Assembly: GCF_009690845.1 (NCBI RefSeq)
Contig: NZ_VWSJ01000001.1
Span: forward strand, 118,528 to 182,527
Direction of reading: 5' to 3'
Length of the DNA: 64,000 nt
Origin: Campylobacter portucalensis
Lineage (GTDB): Bacteria > Campylobacterota > Campylobacteria > Campylobacterales > Campylobacteraceae
Positions 29,024 to 38,589 of the stretch are shown here, piece after piece. The notes beneath the pieces were generated by a model. The model was not told where the DNA came from, searched no databases, and saw only the letters and a program-made list of their open reading frames with translations. Numbering within the stretch: position 1 is the first letter of the stretch; each line of letters opens with the position of its first letter. The translations under genes and the position numbers were made by a program.

Positions 29024-32000
29024 CTAAGACTGCTAAAAGTGCTAAGTCTTGCAACATTATCTTCAAATTTATAAGCACTCTCCGCAAACCTTGCACTCTT
29101 TCCTAAAACGCCTTTTAGTGTGCTTTCTCCACTGCTTACATCTGCAATCTGCCCTCTACCAAAAAGACCGCTATCGTAAGCTTCTTTATATATCTTCATC
29201 TCATCGCTCATATCTAAAAGTGTTTTACTCTCAGTTTCGTTAATAATCCCTAGCTTTTGTTTTGCTAATAGGGTATCGTATGTTTTAGCCTTTGATAAAA
29301 CATTGGCTTGTTTTATCATATCTGTTGGATTAAAGCCGTTTAATATCATTAAAGAGGCGTTAGAGGCTAGGTTATTAATATGTGCTTTTGAGTTATACAC
29401 TGTTTTTGATTTTTTCCACATATTTAGATAATTTTTCCAACCCGCACCCCAACCATCACGACCAAAAAAAGTTCCATATAGCTTATCGTAATTAGCGTTT
29501 AAATCGTTTGCAATATCTTTTCTTATGTATTTACCCTCTAATACCCCAAATCTACTATCTAGCTTTGTAAATCCGCTTTGTTTTGCAAAACTATCTAAGT
29601 ATTTTTTATCAACATCACCTGCTACTTCTAAAAAAATCTGCTGTTTATTTGGACTTTGTTTTGCTAATTGCTCTGCATAATCTTTAATGTTTTGCAGATA
29701 TTTTGCATGCTCTATTAGCTCTCTTTGTTTCATCAGAGTTTTTGCCGCAATTATAGATATATCTGTATCTTCTTTAAGCTCGGCTCTTCTTGCTTTTGAT
29801 AAATCTTGTCTTATGATTACTTGATTTTTTTGATTGTGTAAAATTTTACCATCTTTATCTCTGAAATAAGTCTTTTTGCCTTTGCTAAATCCTCCACTTC
29901 CATACTCTACAATATCTCCACTTGCAACGCCTTTTTTAAAATCTTCTAAACTAATAGCATACTCTTCACCTCTTTTTTTTGTTATATTATCTAAACCAAA
30001 TCCTGCTTTAAATGTGTTTTTAAATTTATCTTTTAAATTTAAATCATAGTTTCTTATAGTATAGTTTCCTAGATACTCATTTAGTGTATTGGTGTCAAAA
30101 AATCCAAGAGAGTGAAGCTCTTTTGTATTATTATCTATCATATCTCTAAGACTAGCTACTAGCTTATTATCAATGTTACCTAAGGTTATATCCTCTCCTT
30201 GTAGTGCTTTACCCATATTTTGCAAAGTTTGCTTATCATATCCGCTAAACATCTTGTTTATTACTTCAATATCCATAGCTTGTTTATTTATATTAGATAC
30301 TGCTTTATCTCTTAGCTTATTAAAATCATCGCTAAATGTATTTGTAAATGCTCCTCTTAATTCGCCAAAAACTCCATTTATATTTTTAAAATCCTTGTCA
30401 TCTTTTAGCTGTTCTTTTAACTGCCTAACCTTAGCTTGCTTCTCTATAAGGGTATTATTAAGAGCAATTTCTTCATTTTTTATAAGGGCTTTTTCTTCTT
30501 CTACTCTTGGAGTATAAGGAGCGTTTAAATTTTCTCTATAATTAATCGCATCCTCCATTTGTTTTTTAATCTTATCTTTTTCCTCTTTATTTCCTTTTGC
30601 CTGCTTATAACTTTGTTTTTGCTGTTCTAAATATTCTAAGATTTCTCTATTTTTTTCTAATATTTCAGGAGGAATTATATCTGCTTCTACTTCATTAAAA
30701 CGCTTTTGGAGTTTGTCTTGTTTATCATTATATGTTTTTAGAAACTCATCATTCTCTAATATAGCACTATCTAGCTCTTTTTTTATAGGCAATGTTTCAG
30801 CCTCTCTTATAATCTTAGGTGCATTCTTAATAGCTAATCCGCCTCCTGCTCCTAAAATAGCACCAGTTGCCACACTTGCCCAGTCAATATCACCCTTACT
30901 ATCATAATCAGCATTTATCGTTGCACCAACTCCTGCACCGCTTATTGCAGAGCCAGCTTGATTTGAGGCAATGCCTTTTAAATTTTCAAGATTAAATTTA
31001 GAGATTTTAGGAATTTGTTCGCTATCTTGATAAGCTTTTGTATGAAATTCCATAGGCTCTTTAAGGTTTTTATCAGAATAAAAAGATATAATTTTCTCAC
31101 GAGGCTGATTAAAATTGGCTGGAGATTGATCTAGTTCAGCCTTGTCTAAATCTCTTGTAACTGCACGGAAATTAGAGGAATCTTTTTCCCATTCATATAG
31201 TTTTTTATTTCTTCCCATACTATCAATTTCAGTGGTTGGCTCTATATTGTTTTGCAAATTATTTCTAATATTTTGCCCTAAGCTCATAATGTCATACTTG
31301 CTAACTTCGCCTTTCTTACCACTCCCTAAATGCTTTCTTTGTATATGTTTTGCACCATATTTTTTATTGCCTTTTTCAAAAATTAGTGCGTCTTTATTGC
31401 TATCATCATATTTTCTAATGATAGTAGATGGCTTTTTATTTTCTAAAACCTGATGCACTCTAGCCATCTCTTTTTTATCAATCCTATTTAACTCTCTTGG
31501 TGTTAGATTTGGGTTTGCACTATCTAAAACATTATCTATTATAGGGTTACTTATCTTACCCCTTAATTTATCTATACTATCTTTTGCTTTATTGTAGCCT
31601 TTTTTGATTAATTGTTGTGGTAAGCCACTAGCTAAACTTCCGCCAATTGTTGCTCCAACTGCACCGCTTAATAAAGCATTCTTTTTCATTTGCTCGCTAC
31701 TTATAGCACTATCTCCATAATCACTAAGCATACTAGCTCCAGAACTAAACGCTCCAAATTTTAAAGCCTCTTTTCCTATGTCTTTTGCTTTTTCAAGTTT
31801 GCTTAAATCTTTTATTTTTCTAGCTTTACCAATAGCACCACCAACAGGAATTAAATTTAAAGGGTCACCGACCATCTCCCCAATCACACCAGCTACTTGA
31901 TTATTTATTCTTTTTTTATAATCATTTGCAATATCTGAAGAGTTTTTGCTAGCTTCTTCTAAATATCTACTTGCCTTATCTAAACCAATTGCACCAGCTC

Positions 32001-32208
32001 CTTTTGACGCCATTTTTTGTATAGAAGCCACATATTTATTTATGTTATTTACGTGTCCGCTCCACATATCACCCATAAAGCTTGTATTTTTTTTAACGTC
32101 TTTAGTTCCCAAAAATTCTTCAGGGCTGATTTCTTTGTATTTCATTGTAGCGTTTTGCTTTTCGACTCCTAAAAACTCCTCTGGTGTAATCTCTGTGTAT
32201 TTCATCAT
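28975..32208 (-). CDS. Phage-type large polyvalent protein with BECR-like nuclease region
   Basis: 1077 residues. The N-terminus has a duplicated motif KYxEIxPEEFLG (residues 3-14 and 23-34). Gly/Ala-rich, potentially membrane-active segments lie at ~105-200 and ~435-465. Residues ~270-392 (DALIFEKGNKKYGAKHIQRK with His288 and His293, then IISFYSDKNL) look like a phage-associated Barnase/EndoU/ColicinE5/RelE-type nuclease domain. A Lys/Glu coiled coil follows at ~475-620. The segment SKTVYNSKAHINNLASNASL resembles domains of large proteins thought to be injected with phage DNA. Start overlaps the preceding gene (ATGA). The C-terminus may be frameshifted. Confidence 0.65.
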   Translation of the reverse strand: MMKYTEITPEEFLGVEKQNATMKYKEISPEEFLGTKDVKKNTSFMGDMWSGHVNNINKYVASIQKMASKGAGAIGLDKASRYLEEASKNSSDIANDYKKRINNQVAGVIGEMVGDPLNLIPVGGAIGKARKIKDLSKLEKAKDIGKEALKFGAFSSGASMLSDYGDSAISSEQMKKNALLSGAVGATIGGSLASGLPQQLIKKGYNKAKDSIDKLRGKISNPIIDNVLDSANPNLTPRELNRIDKKEMARVHQVLENKKPSTIIRKYDDSNKDALIFEKGNKKYGAKHIQRKHLGSGKKGEVSKYDIMSLGQNIRNNLQNNIEPTTEIDSMGRNKKLYEWEKDSSNFRAVTRDLDKAELDQSPANFNQPREKIISFYSDKNLKEPMEFHTKAYQDSEQIPKISKFNLENLKGIASNQAGSAISGAGVGATINADYDSKGDIDWASVATGAILGAGGGLAIKNAPKIIREAETLPIKKELDSAILENDEFLKTYNDKQDKLQKRFNEVEADIIPPEILEKNREILEYLEQQKQSYKQAKGNKEEKDKIKKQMEDAINYRENLNAPYTPRVEEEKALIKNEEIALNNTLIEKQAKVRQLKEQLKDDKDFKNINGVFGELRGAFTNTFSDDFNKLRDKAVSNINKQAMDIEVINKMFSGYDKQTLQNMGKALQGEDITLGNIDNKLVASLRDMIDNNTKELHSLGFFDTNTLNEYLGNYTIRNYDLNLKDKFKNTFKAGFGLDNITKKRGEEYAISLEDFKKGVASGDIVEYGSGGFSKGKKTYFRDKDGKILHNQKNQVIIRQDLSKARRAELKEDTDISIIAAKTLMKQRELIEHAKYLQNIKDYAEQLAKQSPNKQQIFLEVAGDVDKKYLDSFAKQSGFTKLDSRFGVLEGKYIRKDIANDLNANYDKLYGTFFGRDGWGAGWKNYLNMWKKSKTVYNSKAHINNLASNASLMILNGFNPTDMIKQANVLSKAKTYDTLLAKQKLGIINETESKTLLDMSDEMKIYKEAYDSGLFGRGQIADVSSGESTLKGVLGKSARFAESAYKFEDNVARLSTFSSLRKKGYVSWVIYDDLVF

Positions 32209-32963
32209 TCAGCCTTAATTACTCTACCGTCTTTATCCATTATGTATTTTTTTCCATCTTCTCCCATTACAAATTTATACCCTCTCTTTTGTAAAGTTTC
32301 TACGTCCTTAAACGTCATACTTGTTGATGGAAGCGTGCCATATTTAGCATAAAATCGTGATGCAACTTCTCTTTCTTCGCCTTTTAAATCATCTAGTGCA
32401 GATTGTATATTATCGCTATATAATTTCTCTGTATTCTTTGCATTAAAATTTCTATCATCATTTTCTTTTTGATAGTTAAATTTATCTTGGTTTAAATTAT
32501 AATCTCTATCGTCTTTTTCTTTTTGATAGTTAAATTTATCTTGATTTAATAAAAAGTTTTGTCTATCTTGTTCTCTCTCGTAATTAAGTTTATCATAATC
32601 TAATTGTTTGTTATAGTTAAAAATACGCTCTTCTTTTGCTTTTGTATCTTCGTATTTTTTTCCTTTTAACATCGCCATATCATTTAAAAAACCACTTATA
32701 TTCCATCCGTATTTATCTCCAACTTCACGACCTGTTGCATTAGAACGACCTATGTTTAGATATGGATTATCACTTTTGAGATTGCCGTTGCCGTAAAAAT
32801 CCCTAGCATTAGTAAAACTATCATTATAATTGTTTGCTCGTTGCTTTTGTTGGTTATAATAGTTGTTACCTTGCCCTGCACTTGAAAGCCTATTGCTTAC
32901 TGTGTCTGAAAACGCTTTTTGTCTTTTTTTGTATTCTTCATCTATTTTATAATCATAAGCCAT
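32205..32963 (-). CDS. Phage-type coiled-coil protein with 18-residue repeats
   Basis: 252 residues, family not recognised. The N-terminal ~100 residues are Asn/Tyr/Gln-rich and polar. Residues 123-176 hold three 18-residue tandem repeats beginning YDKLNYEREQ, QDKFNYQKEK and QDKFNYQKEN. The C-terminus has a compact region (GYKFVMGEDGKKYIMDKDGR). No signal peptide or membrane helix. It is immediately upstream of, and overlaps, the 1077-residue polyvalent protein, so the pair is one transcriptional unit. I infer a virion or injection-associated component. SD AAGGAAAAA precedes the ATG. Confidence 0.6.
   Translation of the reverse strand: MAYDYKIDEEYKKRQKAFSDTVSNRLSSAGQGNNYYNQQKQRANNYNDSFTNARDFYGNGNLKSDNPYLNIGRSNATGREVGDKYGWNISGFLNDMAMLKGKKYEDTKAKEERIFNYNKQLDYDKLNYEREQDRQNFLLNQDKFNYQKEKDDRDYNLNQDKFNYQKENDDRNFNAKNTEKLYSDNIQSALDDLKGEEREVASRFYAKYGTLPSTSMTFKDVETLQKRGYKFVMGEDGKKYIMDKDGRVIKAE
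32436..32597 (-). repeat. 54-bp coding tandem repeats (three copies)
   Basis: Bases 32544-32597, 32490-32543 and 32436-32489 encode the three 18-residue repeats. The last two are nearly identical: GATAGTTAAATTTATCTTG recurs exactly 54 bases apart at 32471 and 32525 on the plus strand. The first copy is more diverged. Copy number could change by recombination. Confidence 0.8.
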
Positions 32964-33021
32964 ATTTTTTCCTTATTTTTTTAATTATACAATCAAAAAT
33001 ATCTGTTTTATAGTATTATTT

Positions 33022-33333
33022 CTAATAGCTAAATACGTATAACTCTCCAAAGTTATTATCAAAATCAGTAGAATAAAAGATTATTTTTCTATCTCCTCCT
33101 CTAAAAAACCTAACATAACTACTTTCAATCATATTGATATGCTCGTGCTCTCTATAAAAGCGTCTATTTTTTAAATGCTCATAGATGCCCATATCTGCGT
33201 CATCTGTATTATTTAGATAGTAATCTAGCCTGCTATTTATTTTATGGTCAAGTGGTCTTATAAATTCCCCAATAAATATAAATTTAGAGTAATTTCCATT
33301 AAGTAATTCAAACTGATTTATAATGCCAGCCAT
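33022..33333 (-). CDS. Hypothetical ORF at the phage/dmsC junction (probably chimeric)
   Basis: 103 residues starting MAGIINQFELLNG. It reads in the same frame as the dmsC remnant upstream, separated from it only by a TGA at 33397-33399 and 22 codons that look like a DmsC helix. So its first residues may belong to dmsC, and the rest (NYSKFIFIGEFIRPLDHKIN onward, ending GELYVFSY) to the phage-side DNA. No clear ribosome binding site. Not recognised; possibly a 5'-truncated phage gene. Confidence 0.4.
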   Translation of the reverse strand: MAGIINQFELLNGNYSKFIFIGEFIRPLDHKINSRLDYYLNNTDDADMGIYEHLKNRRFYREHEHINMIESSYVRFFRGGDRKIIFYSTDFDNNFGELYVFSY

Positions 33334-33723
33334 AAAAAATATACATAAAATCCCACAAGCTAAAGCTAGATATAGAAATACTCTTTTTTCTTTAAATCAA
33401 AGAAGCCCACCAAAAAGTAAAACAAACCCAGCAAATGCAACCTCGTTATTCATCCAACCTATATGCCACTCATTATTTGCATAAAATACACCCATTCTTC
33501 TTAAGAAATTTAACGAGTGAGTAATATCTCCTAAGTGAAAAACAGATGGAAGCATAGCAAGACCCATAGCCACAACCGTAAAAAGTCCAAATTTCTTTAA
33601 ATTTAGCCTATAACCTTTGTAATGAGCTGGAGCATAAACAAAAATAAGCCCCACTACAGCTTAAACAAATACAGTAAAAAACAAAAGCGGAATTTCAGCG
33701 GCTATAATTTCAAACAATTTCAT
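33322..33723 (-). pseudogene. dmsC: dmsC remnant (DMSO-type reductase membrane anchor)
   Basis: From the ATG at 33723 the frame reads MKLFEIIAAEIPLLFFTVFV. It meets TAA at 33661-33663 and continues as AVVGLIFVYAPAHYKGYRLN, LGDITHSLNFLRRMGVFYAN and NNEWHIGWMNNEVAFAGF. It then meets TGA at 33397-33399 and runs in frame through another hydrophobic helix to about 33322, where similarity seems to end. These are DmsC/NrfD-type membrane segments. Roughly the first 130 of about 300 residues survive. Non-functional. Confidence 0.75.
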
Positions 33724-34301
33724 CTTCAACTCCTTGATAAGCGTGAGGTAAATGCATTTTTCCACCTCTATCACCACTTTTTCTGGTATTTTTTTCAGGT
33801 TTTATAACTAAATTTGGCAGAGTTACACTCTCTTCTATCAATGGTGCCACACTTGCCAAAGTTCCATATTCTGCTCTTAATTCCCCAATATCGCCATATT
33901 CTAAGGCTCTAAATGGACATGAGCTCACACAAATTGGTTCAAATCCAGCGTCTAGTCTATCCTAAACAGCCATCACATTTATTCATATGTTTTTTTATCT
34001 TATTAAACTGTGGTGCTTCATATGAACACGCCATAGCACACGCCTTACAGCCTACACATCTTTTATCATTTACCATAACAATGCCATATCTTGTCTTCAT
34101 CATAGCACAAAGTTAGACAAGCCTTTAAACAGGCTGGATCGATGCAGTGATTACAGCTAATTGATGTATAGTAAGCAAAAACATCATTTGAGATGATAGT
34201 TCCTTTCTCATCCATACTATACCTTCATACTCATACACTCTTCTAAAATTTACTCCTATTGGACTATCTTGATAATCTTTACAGGCTATTTGATATGTTA
34301 A
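33710..34301 (-). pseudogene. dmsB: dmsB remnant (iron-sulfur subunit)
   Basis: Fragments in more than one frame match a DmsB-type four-cluster ferredoxin. They are QIACKDYQDSPIGVNFRRVY (N-terminal region, first cluster cysteines missing), VMVNDKRCVGCKACAMAC (centre), MNKCDGC, and SCPFRALEYGDIGELRAEYG to the C-terminus. The stop at 33710-33712 just overlaps the dmsC start. The N-terminus is fused directly to the dmsA tail, so a deletion spans the dmsA/dmsB junction. Frameshifts interrupt the middle. Confidence 0.75.
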
Positions 34302-35598
34302 AGTAACTCCTGGCATTGCTCTTGAAGTTACCTTTGCAATTCCGCTTATTTTTCCTATATGATTTTTAACTATAACCTTAACATCTGTCTTGATATCTCT
34401 ACTTTTAGCATCAAATTTACTAATCCTGTATTTCCACCCAAAATACCAACATTTCCAGTCATACAGGCTAGTGTTGCTATAGCTCTGCTTGATTGCTCTC
34501 CATTTTGATGGCGTTGAGGTCCCCAACCTTGCTCTATAAAACAGGGTTTTACATTTGCAATCTCTCTTGCAAGTTTAATTATCCTTGAAGTTGGCATTCT
34601 TGTGATAACTTCAGCTCATTTTGGAGTTTTTGGCGTGTTATCGTATCTGGTTCCTAAAACATAATCCATATATGAAGCATTTTTTGGAGCGTCTAAAGGC
34701 AAAGCTTCTCTGCTAAAACCTATAAAATATCTATCCAACAATTCTTTATCGTATAAATTTTCTTCTATCATTACATAAGCTAAAGCAACGTCCGTTGCTG
34801 GAGCTATTGAGATCCACTCATCACTATTTCATATCATAGTATCGCTATACTGCGGATCTATGCAAATAATTTTTGTGCTATTTTTCTCTCATATGTTGCA
34901 AAGAGTATCCAATTGATTAGCCACTCATTCTAGATCCTGCGTGATTTGAGCTAAATAAAACAGCAAGTTTTGCATGAGCTAATTCTCAATATCAGATCCT
35001 GCACTTGTGCCATAAAAACAGGCTAAACCATTGGCTATTTAAGTGCTCGAGTAGCTATTGTGATAATTTAGATAACCGCCAAAAAAAGACTAAGCAATCT
35101 ATGATAACTGCCATCTAGCCAACCTGCCATAATTGAGCCAATAGTGCCTGTATGATAAAGTATATAAAATGCTTCATTTTTATACTTTTCTTTTACCTCT
35201 TTCATTTTGGTAGCTATTGTATTGATAGCTTCATCCCAACTAATTCTTTTAAATTTACCTTCGCCTCTTTTTCCAACTCTTTTTAGTGGATAAAGAAGCC
35301 TATCTGGATTATAGTGTCTATATCTTGCAGAACGCCCTCTAACGCAAGCTCTTATCTGGCGTTTTTCGTAGCTATCATTTCCTTTATCATCGCTAGTCAT
35401 ATAAGTAATAACGCCATCTTTTATATGAGCTTTTAGCATACATTTACTACCACAATTTACAGGACAAGAACCAATAAACACCTTTTCGTCATTGCTTTTT
35501 AATGGGTTTAACTCACTAACTGTATCAGCTGAAGCTGTTTCCATATAAGCACTAGTTAGTCCGCTAAGCTTTAAAAATTTTCTTCTATTTAGTTGCAA
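34302..35598 (-). pseudogene. dmsA: dmsA remnant (molybdopterin catalytic subunit)
   Basis: The N-terminal 170 residues are intact from a TTG start with AAGGAGG. A twin-arginine motif (NRRKFLK) and a 4Fe-4S motif (CPVNCGSKC) are present. Downstream pieces fall in several frames: KLAVLFSSNHAGSRMSG, then DEWISIAPATDVALAYVM, then QGWGPQRHQNGEQSSRAI to GILGGNTG. The text then jumps to a C-terminal segment (IAKVTSRAMPGVT). An internal deletion of about 1 kb is implied, since intact DmsA is near 800 residues. Dead gene. Confidence 0.8.
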
Positions 35599-36149
35599 AT
35601 CAACCTCCTTAAAAATTTATTATCAATTGTCTTAGCATTACTCTTAATAATTAATAAACTATAACAACATAACATTTTGAATTTTACAACTATTAGTTTA
35701 TATAAACTTAATATTAATAAATTAATATACTTTTTGTTAGTAATTAATGCGAAAATTTCAATATCTTCAAAATGCCTAAACTAACATTATAATAAATAAT
35801 ATCTATGAAAGAAAATCGTGCTTTAAGTGCTTATAGAAAACTGTAACACTATAAACGAGTATTTTTCTGTTTTTAGAGAGATAATTATATAGAGCTAGAT
35901 TAAAGCTATTTTAGGGTCACTAAAACAAAAACTTTGCCTTACTCGTAACTGCAAGCAAAAAGGCTTCAATAAACTAAAATTTATAGCATTAGATTAAATT
36001 TTAAATTGCATTTAAAGAGTGTAAATTTAAAAGGATGAAAAAAATATAAAAATTGATAGCTTAATACTTTAAATTAATAGTAATAAATAAGATAAATTTA
36101 CTAAATTTATAGCAAATTTATCCTTTTTGGTATTAATATAAAGTAGCAA
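35599..36149. other. Intergenic region without recognised genes
   Basis: A 551-base AT-rich gap between the dead dmsA and infC. I see no ORF, tRNA or clear hairpin. The Shine-Dalgarno sequence of dmsA lies at its left edge. It presumably held the dms promoter and the infC 3' end. Confidence 0.6.
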
Positions 36150-36665
36150 TTACTTTTTTGGAGTTACAAGTAAATTTACATATCTACCCTCAAACATCGG
36201 CTCTTTATCTTTATCGCAAAACTCTTTTATGCTTTCATAAATTTTATTTAAAAGCTCAACACCAACGCTAGGATTAGACATTTCACGACCTTTTAAAAAT
36301 ACTCTAAATTTAACGTGCTTGCCATCTCTTAAAAACTCAACCGCGTGTTTTACCTTGTAATTTATGTCATTTTGTGCTATTTTAGCTGAAAGTTTTATCT
36401 CTTTAATGTCGATAGTTTTTTGTTTTTTCTTGGCTTCTTTTTGTTTTTTTTCTTGTTGATAGCGAAATTTTCCATAGTCCATAATCTTGCAAACTGGCGG
36501 TTTTGCATCAGGAGCTATCAAAACCAAATCAAGCCCCATTTTATTTGCTATATCTAAAGCTTCTTCACTTGATATAACACCATAAACTTCACCATCATCG
36601 CCAACACATCTTACCTCTTTTTCACGAATATCTTCGTTTAGATATATAATTTTTTCTTTACTCAA
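36150..36665 (-). CDS. infC: Translation initiation factor IF-3
   Basis: 171 residues, standard two-domain IF-3. The N-terminal domain reads [20 protein letters not shown]; the linker is Lys-rich ([20 protein letters not shown]); the C-terminal domain has [19 protein letters not shown] and VFLKGREM. It starts at TTG (36665), preceded by GAGG and overlapping the thrS stop as TTGA. Non-ATG starts on infC are widespread and tied to IF-3 autoregulation. Co-transcribed with thrS. Confidence 0.96.
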   Translation of the reverse strand: MSKEKIIYLNEDIREKEVRCVGDDGEVYGVISSEEALDIANKMGLDLVLIAPDAKPPVCKIMDYGKFRYQQEKKQKEAKKKQKTIDIKEIKLSAKIAQNDINYKVKHAVEFLRDGKHVKFRVFLKGREMSNPSVGVELLNKIYESIKEFCDKDKEPMFEGRYVNLLVTPKK

Positions 36666-38485
36666 AAATGCACCTCGTTTAATTTTTCCTCTATAAATTT
36701 AATAAACTCATCCAGACTTAAATTTTGCTGGATTCTAGCTCTTCTATCTCTAAGAGCAACACTTTTTTTATCAACCTCTTCATCTCCAATTACCACAATA
36801 TAAGGCACGTGAGCCTTTTCAGCTGTTCTAATTCTTTTATTTAAAGTTTCATTTTTATTTAAAATTTCTACATCTATATCTAAATTTTGAAGTAAATTTT
36901 TAATCTCTTTTGCATAATTTTCATGTTTTTGACTAATAGGCACTATACTTACACCAGTTGGTGCTATAAAAAATGGAAGTTCGCCTGCAGTATGTTCTAT
37001 CAAAATTCCAATAAATCTCTCAAAACTTCCTAAAATAGCTCTATGTATCATAACAGGACGCTTTTTTTCATTATTTTCATCTATATAATTTAAATCAAAT
37101 CTCTCAGGCAGATTAAAATCAACTTGAATAGTTCCACACTGCCATTTTCTTTTTAAAGCATCAGTTATTTTTATATCTATTTTTGGTCCATAAAATGCAC
37201 CACCACCCTCATCTATTCCATATCTATAACCATTTTCATCAAGTGCTTGTTTTAAGGCATTTGTTGCAATCTCCCAAACTTCATCATCGCCAATAGCTTT
37301 ATTTGGTTTGGTTGAAATTTCCATCTCATAACTAAAATTAAAGGCTTTCATAATATTTTGCACAAAATCTAAAATTTCTAAAACATTTTCTTTTATTTGG
37401 GATGGCATACAAAATATATGTGCATCATCTTGAGTAAATTCTCTAACCCTAAAAAGTCCGTGCATAACGCCGCTTTTTTCGTGTCTATGAACTACTCCGT
37501 ATTCAAAAAATTTAAGTGGTAAATCTCTATAGCTTCTAATATCGCTTTGATAAACTTTAACATGTCCAACACAATTCATAGGCTTGATACCATATTCTTG
37601 CTCATCGATTTTTGTAAAGTACATATTTTCTTTATAATTATCATAATGTCCTGAAATTTTCCATGCATCTGATTTTAAAATTTCAGGTCCACGAACTGGC
37701 TCATATCCTCTTTTTCTATGCACTTTGAATAGAATTTTTTCTAATTTTGAACGCATTCTTGAACCATTTGGAAGCCAAATAGGAAGCCCTGCACCAACTT
37801 CTTCATCAAAAGTAAAAAGCTTCATCTCATTTCCAAGCTTTCTATGATCTCTTTTTTTAGCCTCTTCAAGCATTTTTAAATGTTCATTTAAACTATCTTT
37901 ATCAGCAAAAGCTACACCATAAATTCTCGTGAGCATCTCTTTATCTTCATCGCCGCCCAAATAAGCACCTGCAACTCTTGTGAGTTTAAAAAATCTTAAA
38001 TATTTTGTATTTGGCACATGAGGACCGCGGCAAATATCTTCAAATTTACCTTGAGAATAGATACTAACTATACCATCTGGAATTTTTTTTAAAACTTCTT
38101 GTTTTAAGTCATCATCTTTAAATTTTATACTAACTTCGGATTTTGTTGAGTTTATCTTGGAGAAATTTAGTCTATCTTCAACCAAATTTTTCATCTTTTT
38201 TTCTATATCTTTTAAATCATTCTCGCCAATCTTGCTGCCATCTTCTTTAAAAGCTCTAAAATCATAATAAAAACCATCTTCAATTGCTGGTCCAACAAAA
38301 AATTTTGCTTCTGGATATAGTTCCAAAATAGCTTCAGCCATTAAATGAGCACAGGAGTGCCTAATGACTTCTAGTGCTTCTTTTGAGTTATCAAAATATA
38401 TAGGTTGAGCTAAATTTTCATTTTCGCCAATGCTAAATGTATCAATTATATTTTCATTTAATTTATATGCGATTATATCGCTCAT
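36662..38485 (-). CDS. thrS: Threonyl-tRNA synthetase
   Basis: A 607-residue class II aminoacyl-tRNA synthetase. The editing-domain motif [10 protein letters not shown] is near residue 43. The catalytic motifs 2 and 3 and the zinc ligands are visible in [27 protein letters not shown] and [15 protein letters not shown]. The anticodon domain is at the C-terminus. The region before HSCAH is only about 42 residues, so the usual N-terminal TGS domain is missing or vestigial, which I believe is general in Campylobacter. Confidence 0.96.
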   Translation of the reverse strand: MSDIIAYKLNENIIDTFSIGENENLAQPIYFDNSKEALEVIRHSCAHLMAEAILELYPEAKFFVGPAIEDGFYYDFRAFKEDGSKIGENDLKDIEKKMKNLVEDRLNFSKINSTKSEVSIKFKDDDLKQEVLKKIPDGIVSIYSQGKFEDICRGPHVPNTKYLRFFKLTRVAGAYLGGDEDKEMLTRIYGVAFADKDSLNEHLKMLEEAKKRDHRKLGNEMKLFTFDEEVGAGLPIWLPNGSRMRSKLEKILFKVHRKRGYEPVRGPEILKSDAWKISGHYDNYKENMYFTKIDEQEYGIKPMNCVGHVKVYQSDIRSYRDLPLKFFEYGVVHRHEKSGVMHGLFRVREFTQDDAHIFCMPSQIKENVLEILDFVQNIMKAFNFSYEMEISTKPNKAIGDDEVWEIATNALKQALDENGYRYGIDEGGGAFYGPKIDIKITDALKRKWQCGTIQVDFNLPERFDLNYIDENNEKKRPVMIHRAILGSFERFIGILIEHTAGELPFFIAPTGVSIVPISQKHENYAKEIKNLLQNLDIDVEILNKNETLNKRIRTAEKAHVPYIVVIGDEEVDKKSVALRDRRARIQQNLSLDEFIKFIEEKLNEVHF

Positions 38486-38589
38486 TTATCTTCCTTTATG
38501 CTTTACCAATCTGTCTTTTTTACATATAAAAGAACGATTTATATTTTATCTTGTTATATTTTAAATTAAACTTAAATTTTTACTTTTTG

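Noticed and set aside
28839..29096. 85-residue minus-strand ORF as an independent gene
   Set aside because: Most of it overlaps the polyvalent protein in another frame and no ribosome binding site is seen; treated as a possible frameshifted C-terminus.
30173..32218. Several 60-115-residue plus-strand ORFs opposite the polyvalent gene
   Set aside because: Hydrophobic antisense shadows of a long Lys/Glu-rich coding frame; no ribosome sites or family features.
32436..32597. Short tandem DNA repeats that could suggest a CRISPR array
   Set aside because: The 54-bp units are in frame, have no spacers and encode an 18-residue protein repeat; no cas genes are present.
33322..34930. Several TGA codons in the dms region, which looked like TGA read as Trp
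   Set aside because: On closer reading most fall in the wrong frame; the true DmsA frame there gives KLAVLFSSNHAGSRMSG with TAA, TAG and frameshift defects. Ordinary pseudogene decay explains it, and TGG is used for Trp in the same genes.
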